Below, piece after piece: positions 26,084-35,061 of a stretch of DNA of 64,000 nucleotides (position 1 is the first letter of the stretch; each line of letters begins with the position of its first letter). The stretch is from DASWUZ01 sp036401375 (GTDB lineage: Bacteria > Acidobacteriota > Terriglobia > Terriglobales > Acidobacteriaceae). The translations under genes and the position numbers were made by a program. The notes beneath the pieces were generated by a model. It searched no databases. It saw nothing but the letters and a program-made list of their open reading frames with translations, and was not told where the DNA came from. Where the stretch lies: positions 44,369-108,368 of the forward strand of contig DASWVB010000017.1 in assembly GCA_036401375.1 (NCBI GenBank). The letters run 5' to 3'.

Positions 26084-27496
26084 TCAGACGCGAGTAATGG
26101 GCGCTCGCCTTGTACCGAGCTGCTCGAGGCCGATCGCAGCGAACACGATGACAACGGGAAAGAGTTCGAGGGTGTAGCGGGTCTCTGGAGCCTCGACGGT
26201 CGCGAGCAGCAGGCAGCGCAGCAGCGCGAATGCGAGCATTGCTCCGGAAAGACGCGGCCAGCGAACGAATCCTGCGAGCGCGGCGACAAAATAAGCCAGG
26301 TTGAGGGCCGCGTAAGCTGCGGCGAAGAGCGTCTCCCCTCGATGCTCCCGGTACTGCCACCAGCGCAGCTCGATGGGCAGGTTTTCGGTGCGGGGACGCA
26401 AGGCCATGTCGGCCACCCGCAGCAGGGGCAGCTGGATGTAGTAGCGCAGCCGATGGCCTCGGATGCGTTGAGCGGCCAGATCCGCGAAGCGGGCGTCGAG
26501 CTCGGGTGTCACGGTCGAGAGCTGGTTGTAGTCCTCAATGAGGCGCCACGTCGCCTGCCGCTGCTGGGGGCTGTCGCAGGCGCGCAGGGGCAGGGTCGAT
26601 GGGTCTATGAGGTCAGTGTTCGCGTTCCAGTAGACCTCGTAGGTTGAGGCGAAATCCACTGTCCATGTCTTCGTCCAGCGGTTGAAGCCAGGGGTCGTCG
26701 ACTCGCCGGGATCGTTGGCGTAGCGGGGCGCGAGCGGCTCGAAGACGTGGAAGGTGCGTTCGTTCCTGATGGTCCAGGGGACGAAGGGCAAGAGCGCCAG
26801 CGCCGCCCCCAGCAAGGCATAGCGCAAGGCGCGCGGCCAGCCCCAGCGCCGGCCGCCGTAGATGACGAGGGCGGGGAAGACAGCGAGACCGAGCAGGGCT
26901 CCATCGGGCCGCAGGAGGGTTGCGTAGCTCACCGCGAAGGCGAGCAGGAGCAGATTGGCCACGCCGAGCCGGTCGATCAGATTTGCCAGGCTATAAAACG
27001 CGAGAGCCACGCAGAAGATCGACAGCGTCTCGGCCATAGGGCTGGCAACGAAGTTGGATGTGAAGGGGCAGAGCGCGGCGAGCCACAGCGCGACAATTCC
27101 GGCGCGCGGTCCACAGAGACGTTTGACCAGGGATGCAATGAGCAGGCAGGTGGCCAGGTCGATGACGAGCTGTGCATACATGATGGCGTTGTAGTGCTCC
27201 ATGCCGAAGGTCTTGAAGCACAGCGCCACGAAGAGCGGGTAGCCCGGAAGGCGGATCAGTGTAGGGTGCAGCCCTGCCGGGGATGGCTGGCCAGCGACGC
27301 CTCCGTTTGCGATCTGGGCCGCGTCGCCGGAGAGCCCATAGACGTGATGGAGGATGAGGTTTTTGGCGATGTCCCCGTAGACCATCGGATCGCCCTCGAG
27401 CACCGGGCAGGCATGTACGAACCAGAGCCGAAGACCGGCGCCAAGCACGAGTGCGAGCAGCACCATGGTCCAGCGAGGGGCAGCCGCTCGGCTCAT
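26084..27496 (-). CDS. multi-span glycosyltransferase, GT39/PMT type
   Basis: The ATG at 27496 gives MSRAAAPRWTMVLLALVLGAGLRLWF and about 470 residues; the open frame reaches 27781, but this part is poor in family features and runs into the divergent gene. Eight to ten helices can be seen. The first loop has LEGDPMVYGDIAKNLI, with the acidic residues typical of the GT39/GT83 group, then RLPGYPLFVALCF. It probably transfers a sugar from a polyprenyl carrier at the inner membrane. It is divergent from the 1167-residue synthase gene across about 118 bases. Confidence 0.85.
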   Translation of the reverse strand: MSRAAAPRWTMVLLALVLGAGLRLWFVHACPVLEGDPMVYGDIAKNLILHHVYGLSGDAAQIANGGVAGQPSPAGLHPTLIRLPGYPLFVALCFKTFGMEHYNAIMYAQLVIDLATCLLIASLVKRLCGPRAGIVALWLAALCPFTSNFVASPMAETLSIFCVALAFYSLANLIDRLGVANLLLLAFAVSYATLLRPDGALLGLAVFPALVIYGGRRWGWPRALRYALLGAALALLPFVPWTIRNERTFHVFEPLAPRYANDPGESTTPGFNRWTKTWTVDFASTYEVYWNANTDLIDPSTLPLRACDSPQQRQATWRLIEDYNQLSTVTPELDARFADLAAQRIRGHRLRYYIQLPLLRVADMALRPRTENLPIELRWWQYREHRGETLFAAAYAALNLAYFVAALAGFVRWPRLSGAMLAFALLRCLLLATVEAPETRYTLELFPVVIVFAAIGLEQLGTRRAPITRV

Positions 27497-27614
27497 GAAA
27501 GTGAATATACAGCGAGGCTGTTCCGTAAAGGTTCCCTGGGTGTGGGGCGGCGTTACCTCTGCCGGAGAACTTACCGCATCGTGAGGTGGAAATCCTGTAA
27601 TCTCGAAGACGACT

Positions 27615-30600
27615 ATGATCCGCCAGGTATTCTCCGATCCCGACCTGAAGCGCTGGAAGCGCCTCAGGCGCGTTCTCGACGCAGTCGCGATCCTCTCGAC
27701 GCTGGTGCTGGTCGTCTTTTTCTTCAGCGTGATCAAGCGGCAGACGCTTCCTGAGCTGCTGCTACCCCAGCAGAAGCGCAACTACAAGGCCGTCAAGCCT
27801 GAGCTCAAGCTGAAGGGTCAGCGACCCTCGCGGCGCAGGACTAACCGCAAGCCGTCTGACATTCCGCTGAACAGCGATGAAGGCTTGCGGGCCGCCTTCT
27901 ACGTTGGCTACGACGAATCCAGCTACTCCTCGCTGAAGCAGCATATCCATCAGATCGATCTGCTCTTCCCCGAGTGGCTGCACGTAACCACGCCGGACGG
28001 AACGCTGCAGGGTGCAGAATCCGACTACCCCGCGCACACCTTCAACGTGATCGGCCCCGCGGGGATGCACAGCGTCGATCCCCAGGGAAAAGTGCAGCGC
28101 GTGATCGATGCCGCGAAGGAAGACACGGAGCTCTTTCCTCACCTGAATAACTACAACGTGCCGATGCAGAGGTGGAACGGCCCGATGATCGGGCACATGC
28201 TGAAGGACCCGGCGGCGCGCGCGAAGCTGGAGTCGCAGCTGTTGCAGTTTCTCGGCGCGAACCCGAACTACCATGGCATCTCGCTCGACTTCGAGGAGGT
28301 TCCGGACGACGCTGAAGATGCATACCTGGCCTTTATCACGGAGCTGTATGGGCGGTTCCATCCCAGGAACCTGCGGCTCTATGTCAACACCGAAGTAGGC
28401 GCCGAGACGGATGAGCTGAAGGTGCTGGCAGCCAACAGCGACGGCATCATCCTGATGAACTACGACGAGCACGAGACCGGCAGCGGCCCGGGACCGATCG
28501 CGTCGGAGGGCTGGTTTGAGGGCAATCTGCGGCGGGTGATGAAGACGGTCCCGAAGCAGAAGCTGATCTGTGCGATCGGCAACTATGGATATGACTGGAT
28601 GATGCCGCTGCCGGAACCGGGCAAACGCCAGAGCGGCAAGGTGAAGCCGATCGCCGTCGATGAACTCTCGGTGCAGGAGGCGTGGCAGCGCGCTGCCGAT
28701 GCAGAGGCCGATGTTCACCTCGAAGGCGACGAGTTGAACGCGCACTTCGCCTTTGACGATGAGGACGAGCATGAACGGCACGAGGTCTGGTTTCTCGATG
28801 GTGTGACGGCTCTGAACGAGCTGCGCGCCGCGCGTCAGATGGGTCTGCGGACGTTTGCGTTGTGGCGGCTTGGCTCAGAGGACAGTTCGCTGTGGTCGGT
28901 GTGGGACCATCCGAGCGCAACCGACGCGCCGAATGCGCTGCGCCACGTCGAACCCGGCAATGACGTCGACACCGAGGGCACAGGAGACATCCTGCACGTG
29001 CTCGCGAAGCCACAGACGGGCGAGCGCACCCTCAACATGGATTCCGACAACTTCACCATCACCGATGAGCAGATGGATGTCTATCCGCATGCTTACACGG
29101 TGCAGCAGTATGGGTATGACCCGAAGAAGCTGGCGCTGACATTTGACGATGGCCCCGATCCGAAGTGGACGCCGAAGATCCTCGACATCCTCAAGAGTAA
29201 GAACGCCAAGGCCGCATTTATGGTGATCGGCGAGCAGGCCCAGGACAATGTCGGGCTGTTGAAGCGTTACGTCGCCGAGGGTCACGAGATTGGCAATCAT
29301 ACCTTTACTCACCCTGACATCAGCGAAATCTCACCCCGCCAGGTCGAGCTGCAGTTGAACCTTACAGAGCGCCTGTTTGCCAGCAAGCTGGGCGTGCAGC
29401 CGCTCTACTTCAGGCCGCCGTACTCGATCGACCAGGAGCCCGATACCAACGACCAGGCCGCGCCCGCCGACGCCATCCAGCAGATGGGCTACACCATCAT
29501 CGGCGACAAGATCGACACCTATGACTGGGACGAACATCCTCCCAAGAAGCCGCAGGAGCTGATCGACGCGGTGCTCGAGCAGCTCGACATGATGAAGGAC
29601 AAGCCGTGGTTCCAGGGCAGCATCATCCTCATGCACGATGGCGGGGGAGACCGTTCGGCGACCGTGGCAGCGCTCCCGGGGTTGATCGACACGCTGCGCG
29701 CACGCGGGTACCAGATCGTGCCGGTCTCGGAGCTGATGGGCAAGACGACGGCCGAGGTCATGCCCCAGCTTTCGCCCAAGCTGCGATGGCAGGCACGCAT
29801 CGACTCGGTGGCGTTTTTCATCTTTGCTTTCTTCTACAAGTTTGGCGTCTGGGTCTTCTTCACCGGCGACGTGCTGATGAGCGGACGGCTGATCATCGTC
29901 GGCATCCTTGCGATCATCGACCGGTTGCGGAAGCGGCCCACTCCCGGCACAGGGCTCTTTGAGCCGCTGGTGGCAGTGCTGATTCCCGCCTACAACGAAG
30001 AGAAGGTGATCGTGAGGACGGTCCGTTCCGTTCTCAACTCCGACTACAAGAACCTGCGCATCATCGTGATCGACGACGGCTCAAAGGACTCGACCTTTGA
30101 GATCGCACGGCAGGCCTTTTCCGCCGAGATTGCAGAGGGTCGGGTAACCGTGCTGACCAAGGTGAATGCCGGGAAGGCCGAGGCCCTCAACTACGCTATT
30201 GAACGGCTCGACGAGGAGATATACATCGGCATCGACGCGGATACAATCATCGCGCAGGACGCGGTCTCGAAGCTGGTCTGTCACTTCGCCGATCCTGAGA
30301 TAGGAGCGGTTGCGGGGAACGCCAAGGTGGGCAACCGCGTCAACCTGTGGACGCGCTGGCAGGCCCTCGAGTACATCACCAGCCAGAACTTCGAGCGGCG
30401 TGCGATGGACCTCTTCAATGTGGTGATGGTGGTGCCGGGCGCGATCGGCGGCTGGCGTACGGATGCGGTGCGCAAGGGCGGCTGCTATCCGGTCAACACG
30501 GTGGCAGAAGACGCCGACCTCACCATGAACCTGCTCGAACAGGGTTATAAAGTTGTCTACGAAGACGCGGCGCTCGCCTTCACCGAGGCACCCATCGATG

Positions 30601-31118
30601 CGAAGGGGCTGATGCGGCAGCGCTTCCGCTGGTCTTTCGGCATACTGCAGGCCGTCTTCAAACACCGCGGAGCGTTTCTACGCAACAAGGCGATGGGTCT
30701 CTTTGCGCTGCCGAATATTCTTGTCTTCCAGATACTGCTGCCGCTGGTATCGCCCTTCATCGACTTGATCTTCCTAGGTGGAGTGGTGCACTACCTGCTC
30801 GACCGCCACTTCCATCCCGACACGGCGAGCGCTGCCAACTTCGAGAAGCTGCTGACTTACTTTCTGGCCTTCCTGGTCATCGATTTCGTTACATCGAGCC
30901 TGGCTTTTTCACTGGAGCGGCGCCATCCGGCTAACCGTGGCGATGGCTGGCTGCTCTTCCACATCTGGCTGCAGAGGTTCGCGTATAGACAGGTCTTTTC
31001 GCTGGTACTGCTGAAGACGATCAAGCGCGCGATCGATGGCCGCCCCTTCAACTGGGACAAGCTTGAACGGACTGCGCAGATGTCCCGTCACACGGAGCGA
31101 ATTGCTGCCGGCCTCTGA
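27615..31118 (+). CDS. three-domain GH18-like / NodB deacetylase / GT2 synthase
   Basis: A 1167-residue membrane protein. An N-terminal helix (about residues 20-38) is followed by a GH18-type domain with GISLDFEEVP (catalytic Asp and Glu) and SDGIILMNYDEHE. Next is a NodB deacetylase: LALTFDDGPDPKWTPKIL, the His pair in GHEIGNHTFTHPD, FRPPYS and IILMHDGG. Two further helices lead to a processive GT2 domain with LIPAYNEEK, IDDGSKDST, IGIDADTII, EDADLTMNL and QRFRW, then four or more C-terminal helices. It probably builds, deacetylates and trims a beta-linked N-acetylglucosamine polymer. In most bacteria these functions are separate proteins (for example PgaB/PgaC). Confidence 0.92.
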   Translation: MIRQVFSDPDLKRWKRLRRVLDAVAILSTLVLVVFFFSVIKRQTLPELLLPQQKRNYKAVKPELKLKGQRPSRRRTNRKPSDIPLNSDEGLRAAFYVGYDESSYSSLKQHIHQIDLLFPEWLHVTTPDGTLQGAESDYPAHTFNVIGPAGMHSVDPQGKVQRVIDAAKEDTELFPHLNNYNVPMQRWNGPMIGHMLKDPAARAKLESQLLQFLGANPNYHGISLDFEEVPDDAEDAYLAFITELYGRFHPRNLRLYVNTEVGAETDELKVLAANSDGIILMNYDEHETGSGPGPIASEGWFEGNLRRVMKTVPKQKLICAIGNYGYDWMMPLPEPGKRQSGKVKPIAVDELSVQEAWQRAADAEADVHLEGDELNAHFAFDDEDEHERHEVWFLDGVTALNELRAARQMGLRTFALWRLGSEDSSLWSVWDHPSATDAPNALRHVEPGNDVDTEGTGDILHVLAKPQTGERTLNMDSDNFTITDEQMDVYPHAYTVQQYGYDPKKLALTFDDGPDPKWTPKILDILKSKNAKAAFMVIGEQAQDNVGLLKRYVAEGHEIGNHTFTHPDISEISPRQVELQLNLTERLFASKLGVQPLYFRPPYSIDQEPDTNDQAAPADAIQQMGYTIIGDKIDTYDWDEHPPKKPQELIDAVLEQLDMMKDKPWFQGSIILMHDGGGDRSATVAALPGLIDTLRARGYQIVPVSELMGKTTAEVMPQLSPKLRWQARIDSVAFFIFAFFYKFGVWVFFTGDVLMSGRLIIVGILAIIDRLRKRPTPGTGLFEPLVAVLIPAYNEEKVIVRTVRSVLNSDYKNLRIIVIDDGSKDSTFEIARQAFSAEIAEGRVTVLTKVNAGKAEALNYAIERLDEEIYIGIDADTIIAQDAVSKLVCHFADPEIGAVAGNAKVGNRVNLWTRWQALEYITSQNFERRAMDLFNVVMVVPGAIGGWRTDAVRKGGCYPVNTVAEDADLTMNLLEQGYKVVYEDAALAFTEAPIDAKGLMRQRFRWSFGILQAVFKHRGAFLRNKAMGLFALPNILVFQILLPLVSPFIDLIFLGGVVHYLLDRHFHPDTASAANFEKLLTYFLAFLVIDFVTSSLAFSLERRHPANRGDGWLLFHIWLQRFAYRQVFSLVLLKTIKRAIDGRPFNWDKLERTAQMSRHTERIAAGL

Positions 31119-31206
31119 TCTGCCGAGGATCGAGACGCCAGCGTGCATGCGCCAGTAGAAGCGGTGTTTCACCGGCAAGGCAGGCTGCATTTAAACTAGC
31201 TGCATC

Positions 31207-32817
31207 ATGGCTACCGCGCCCGTCACCAGCACCTTGATCCTGCCTCGCGCTCCCCAGGGCGAGTTTCGCAACGAGCCCTTTACCGACTTCAAGCTCAGCA
31301 GCAATGCGCATGCGATGAAGGCAGCGCTGACCCGCATCGGCGATCAGCTCGGTCATGAATACCAGTTGATCATTGGAGGCGAGCGCCACCGGACACCGGG
31401 CAAGATCGAGTCGAGAAATCCGGCACGCCCGGAGCAGGTTGTCGGCATCCACCAGAAGGCCGGTGCCGAACACGCCGAGCTTGCCATCGAGGCCGCCCTG
31501 AAGGCCTTTGAAAGCTGGAAGTGGGAGCCCGCCCAGCAGCGCTCAGCCCTCCTGCTGACGGCAGCAGACGTCATTCGCCAGCGCCACTTCGATTTCTGCG
31601 CCTGGCTGGTCTACGAGGTCGGCAAGAACTGGTCCGAGGCCGATGCCGATGTGGGTGAGACGATAGACTTCCTCGAGTTCTACGCGCGCGAGGCGCTGCG
31701 GCTATCGAGGTCGACCACTCCCATCCAGTACCCCGGCGAGCGCAACGAACTGCACTACATTCCGCTGGGCGCTGGCGCTGTCATCCCGCCGTGGAACTTT
31801 CCTTTTGCCATCATGGCCGGCATGACGGCGGCGGCTATCGTGGCCGGCAACACCGTGGTTCTGAAGCCCTCGAGCGACTCACCGACCATCGCTGCGCGCT
31901 TCGTTGAGGTGCTCGAGGAGGCGGGCATGCCGCCAGGCGTGGTGAACCTCTGTCCCGGCTCCGGCGCCACCTTTGGCAACGCCATCGTCGAGCACCCGAA
32001 GACGCGCTTCATCGCCTTTACCGGCTCGAAGGAGGTAGGTCTCGACATCCATGCCAAGGCTGCGGTCGCGCGCCCGGGGCAGATATGGATCAAGCGGACC
32101 ATCCTCGAGATGGGCGGAAAGGACTCGATCATCGTCAGCGCCGATGCGGACCTCGACGCGGCGGCGGAGGCGGTCGTCGCCTCGGCCTTCGGCTTCAACG
32201 GGCAGAAGTGTTCTGCCTGCTCGCGCGCCATCATCGAGTCGCAGGTGTATGAGGCCTTTGTAGACATGGTGCGTGAGCGCGTCGCGGCAATCGAGGTAGG
32301 CGACCCGGTAGAGAACAAGAGCATGGGACCGGTGGTGAACGGGGCCGCCAGAAAGTCGATCCTCGATTACATCGCCGTGGGAAGATCGGAGGGTCGCCTG
32401 GTGGCCGGCGGCAGCGCTATCGAGACGCCGGAGGGCGGCTACTTCATCGAGCCGACTGTCTTCGCTGACATCGCGCCTGGCGCGCGCATCTCGCAGGAGG
32501 AGATATTCGGACCGGTGCTGGCTCTCATTGAGGCACGCGACTTCGAGGATGCGCTGGCGATCGCCAACAACACGGAGTTCGGACTTACCGGCGCGATCTT
32601 TTCCTCGTCCCGAGAGAAGCTTGACCGGGCCAGCCGCGAGTTCTTTGTCGGCAACCTTTATCTCAATCGCAAGTGCACGGGGGCGATGGTCGGGGCGCAT
32701 CCCTTCGGCGGCTTTAACATGTCAGGGACCGATTCGAAGGCGGGCGGTCCGGACTATGTCGGCCTCTTTCTCCAGGCGAAGTCGATCGCCGAGAGGCTTG
32801 GCGAGAGGCTTGAGTAG
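31207..32817 (+). CDS. pruA: L-glutamate gamma-semialdehyde dehydrogenase (P5C dehydrogenase)
   Basis: Five hundred and thirty-six residues, the length of the RocA/PruA class. Motifs are IPPWNFPFAI (NAD site), FTGSKEVGLDIH, catalytic Glu in ILEMGGKD, catalytic Cys in FNGQKCSACSR, and EIFGPVLA. The end (HPFGGFNMSGTDSKAGG) distinguishes P5C dehydrogenases from other aldehyde dehydrogenases. It oxidises glutamate semialdehyde from proline breakdown to glutamate in the cytoplasm. No proline dehydrogenase gene is next to it. Its stop overlaps the start of a response regulator by one base. Confidence 0.95.
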   Translation: MATAPVTSTLILPRAPQGEFRNEPFTDFKLSSNAHAMKAALTRIGDQLGHEYQLIIGGERHRTPGKIESRNPARPEQVVGIHQKAGAEHAELAIEAALKAFESWKWEPAQQRSALLLTAADVIRQRHFDFCAWLVYEVGKNWSEADADVGETIDFLEFYAREALRLSRSTTPIQYPGERNELHYIPLGAGAVIPPWNFPFAIMAGMTAAAIVAGNTVVLKPSSDSPTIAARFVEVLEEAGMPPGVVNLCPGSGATFGNAIVEHPKTRFIAFTGSKEVGLDIHAKAAVARPGQIWIKRTILEMGGKDSIIVSADADLDAAAEAVVASAFGFNGQKCSACSRAIIESQVYEAFVDMVRERVAAIEVGDPVENKSMGPVVNGAARKSILDYIAVGRSEGRLVAGGSAIETPEGGYFIEPTVFADIAPGARISQEEIFGPVLALIEARDFEDALAIANNTEFGLTGAIFSSSREKLDRASREFFVGNLYLNRKCTGAMVGAHPFGGFNMSGTDSKAGGPDYVGLFLQAKSIAERLGERLE

Positions 32818-33164
32818 TGGCGCGTATCCTGTGCGTGGATGATGACCCGGCTGCGCTGTCGTTGAAGTGCCAGATACTCGAGAGAGCCGGTCATGCGGCC
32901 ACGCCTTGCACCACCGTCGAGGAGGCGGTGGGCGAGCTCTCGGCCTCCGGCTACGACGCAGTGGTAACGGACTGGCGGCTCGGGGAAGAGAGCGGCAGGA
33001 CCATCGTCGAGGCGGCAAAGCTCACCTCGAGCACGCCGGTTGTGGTGGTTTCGGGCTTTGTGTCAGAGGCCTTCCAGGCGGCTGAACCGCTGGCCGACCT
33101 CTACCTCGACAAGCCTTTCGATCCGCAGGAGCTGGTGAAGATCATTCACACCCTGCTGGACTAA
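32817..33164 (+). CDS. single-domain response regulator (CheY-like receiver)
   Basis: One hundred and fifteen residues starting at a GTG whose first base is the last base of the pruA stop (TAGTG). The receiver pattern is complete: acidic DDD at residues 8-10, phospho-acceptor Asp52 in VVTDWRLG, Ser79 in VVVVSGF and Lys99 in YLDKPFD. There is no output domain. The kinase partner is not encoded in this window; the gene order suggests only coupled translation, not a role in proline use. Its end overlaps the purN stop on the other strand. Confidence 0.88.
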   Translation: MARILCVDDDPAALSLKCQILERAGHAATPCTTVEEAVGELSASGYDAVVTDWRLGEESGRTIVEAAKLTSSTPVVVVSGFVSEAFQAAEPLADLYLDKPFDPQELVKIIHTLLD

Positions 33165-33796
33165 TCCTGCGGCGGAACATCTATGCGGCGCGGCTGAACT
33201 GGAAGATATCTGCGGCCCACAATTTCATAGTTGCCGGAGAGGACGCGGGCGATCGCGTCGGAGTAGGCAATGTGTTCCTCGGCGAGGATGCTCGCGGAGA
33301 GTGAGGCTTCGTCATCGGTGTCGAGCACCGGCACGGTGCGTTGCAGCACGATGACTCCATGATCGAGCTGCTCGTCGACGAAGTGGACCGTGCATCCTGC
33401 GACTTTCGCTCCGTATTCCAGCGCCTGGCGTTGTGCGTCGAGGCCTGCGAAGGCAGGAAGCAGTGAGGGATGTATGTTCAGGATGCGCTGCGGGAAGGCC
33501 TGCACAAAGTCCGGGGACAACAGGCGCATGTAGCCCGCCAGGCAGACGAGGTCTACCTTGTGCTCGCGCAGGCACGCGACAATGTCGCGGTCGTGCTCGG
33601 CCCTGGCCCGGCCCTTGGACTCGATGACCAGCGCTTCGATGCCGCGTTCGGCTGCCGCTGCGAGGCCCGGCGCCCCGGCGCGATTCGAGATTACGATCTC
33701 GATGCGCGCGCCGGGGACTCGGCCTCGGGCGATGCTCTCAGCGATGGCGATGAAGTTTGATCCGCGCCCGGAGAGCAGAATGCCGATGCGTTGCAT
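33161..33796 (-). CDS. purN: phosphoribosylglycinamide formyltransferase
   Basis: Two hundred and eleven residues. ILLSGRGSNF is the substrate loop, and the catalytic Asn-His pair is in RILNIHPSLLPAF, with Asp in DEQLDHGVIV. It uses 10-formyltetrahydrofolate to formylate GAR in purine synthesis. purM lies 106 bases upstream on the same strand, so the two probably form one operon, as in many bacteria. It ends tail-to-tail with the response regulator with a 4-base overlap. Confidence 0.96.
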   Translation of the reverse strand: MQRIGILLSGRGSNFIAIAESIARGRVPGARIEIVISNRAGAPGLAAAAERGIEALVIESKGRARAEHDRDIVACLREHKVDLVCLAGYMRLLSPDFVQAFPQRILNIHPSLLPAFAGLDAQRQALEYGAKVAGCTVHFVDEQLDHGVIVLQRTVPVLDTDDEASLSASILAEEHIAYSDAIARVLSGNYEIVGRRYLPVQPRRIDVPPQD

Positions 33797-33902
33797 TACA
33801 GTGAACTTCCTTTTGTAATGTTCGGCCCGCGATGCGCCATGTTGCTGGCGTCAGTCGCGTGACAGATGTCGAGGGTCGCTCACCCGCTCGATTGCAGCCA
33901 CG

Positions 33903-34976
33903 CTAGGCGTAGATGACCTTGCGCTCGCCTTTTACGATGCGGCCGATGACGTAGAACTTCTCACCGGCGCGATCGAGCATTGTCTTGGCGCGCTTGAACT
34001 TCTCGGCCGGGACGACGGCGATCAGTCCTATGCCGTTGTTGAAGGTGCGCAACATTTCGTCGATCGGCACGTTGCCGATCTGCTGCATGTGTTCAAAGAT
34101 GGGCAGGGTCGGCCAGCTGCCGAGGTCGACCTGCGCGGAGAGTCCCTTGGGCAGAATGCGCGGGAGGTTTTCCGTGATGCCGCCGCCGGTGATGTGCGCC
34201 ATGCCGACGGTGAGCGCCTTGCCTGCGGCGTCGGGCGCGGTGAGCTTCTTGATGATGGGCAGGTAGCTGCGGTGTATCTTCATCAGCGCCGCCCCGGCCT
34301 TGTCTTTGAGCTCGTTGACGTACTGCTCGGTCTTATACCCGGCCACATCGAAGAGCAGCTTGCGGGCCAGCGAATAGCCGTTCGTATGCAGGCCGGTCGA
34401 GGGAAATCCGAGCAGCACGTCGCCGGTCTCGATGGCCTCGCCGGTGACGACCCTGGAGCGGTCGACGACGCCGACGATGAAGCCGGCGAGGTCGTATTCG
34501 CCATCGGCGTAGAAGCCTGGCATCTGGGCCGTCTCCCCGCCGATCAGCGCGCAGCCGCTCGCACGGCATGCATCGGCGATTCCGCTGACAACCTTCTCGG
34601 TGATCTCGGGGTCGAGCATTCCGGTGGCGAGGTAGTCGAGGAAGAAGAGCGGCGTTGCGCCCTGCACCGCGATGTCGTTGACGCAGTGGTTGACGAGGTC
34701 GCCGCCGACGGTGTGGTGCACATTCATCTCGAAGGCCAGCTTGAGCTTGGTGCCGACTCCATCGGCGCTCGAGACGAGCACCGGGTCGGGGTAGCGCGCG
34801 GTGTCGAGCTTGAAGAGGCCGCCAAAGCCGCCGATCTCGCTCAGCACATTTTTGTTGAAGGTCTTCTGGGCGAGGTATTTGATGCGCTGCTTAGCGCGGT
34901 CGCCGCGGGTGATGTCGACACCCGCATCGGCGTAGGTGATGGGCTTCCTGGCTGGTTTGGCTTTGTTCTCGGGCAA
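33903..34976 (-). CDS. purM: phosphoribosylformylglycinamidine cyclo-ligase
   Basis: Three hundred and fifty-seven residues from TTG 34976; the first 12 residues are variable and a slightly different start is possible. Signs are YADAGVDITRGDRAKQRI, GGFGGLFKL, LVSSADGVGTKLKLA, GGETAQMPGFY and HITGGGITENLPRIL. It closes the imidazole ring in purine synthesis using ATP. It precedes purN and is probably cotranscribed with it. Directly upstream lies the AT-richer ATPase-nuclease gene, on the same strand. Confidence 0.95.
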   Translation of the reverse strand: MPENKAKPARKPITYADAGVDITRGDRAKQRIKYLAQKTFNKNVLSEIGGFGGLFKLDTARYPDPVLVSSADGVGTKLKLAFEMNVHHTVGGDLVNHCVNDIAVQGATPLFFLDYLATGMLDPEITEKVVSGIADACRASGCALIGGETAQMPGFYADGEYDLAGFIVGVVDRSRVVTGEAIETGDVLLGFPSTGLHTNGYSLARKLLFDVAGYKTEQYVNELKDKAGAALMKIHRSYLPIIKKLTAPDAAGKALTVGMAHITGGGITENLPRILPKGLSAQVDLGSWPTLPIFEHMQQIGNVPIDEMLRTFNNGIGLIAVVPAEKFKRAKTMLDRAGEKFYVIGRIVKGERKVIYA

Positions 34977-35061
34977 GGGGTCGTTCCGTCGTGGCAGACA
35001 TCGGGAGTGCTTAGTCTAGCAGAAGGCTGCTTAGGTCAGCGCCAAGGAGTAAAATCAGCAG

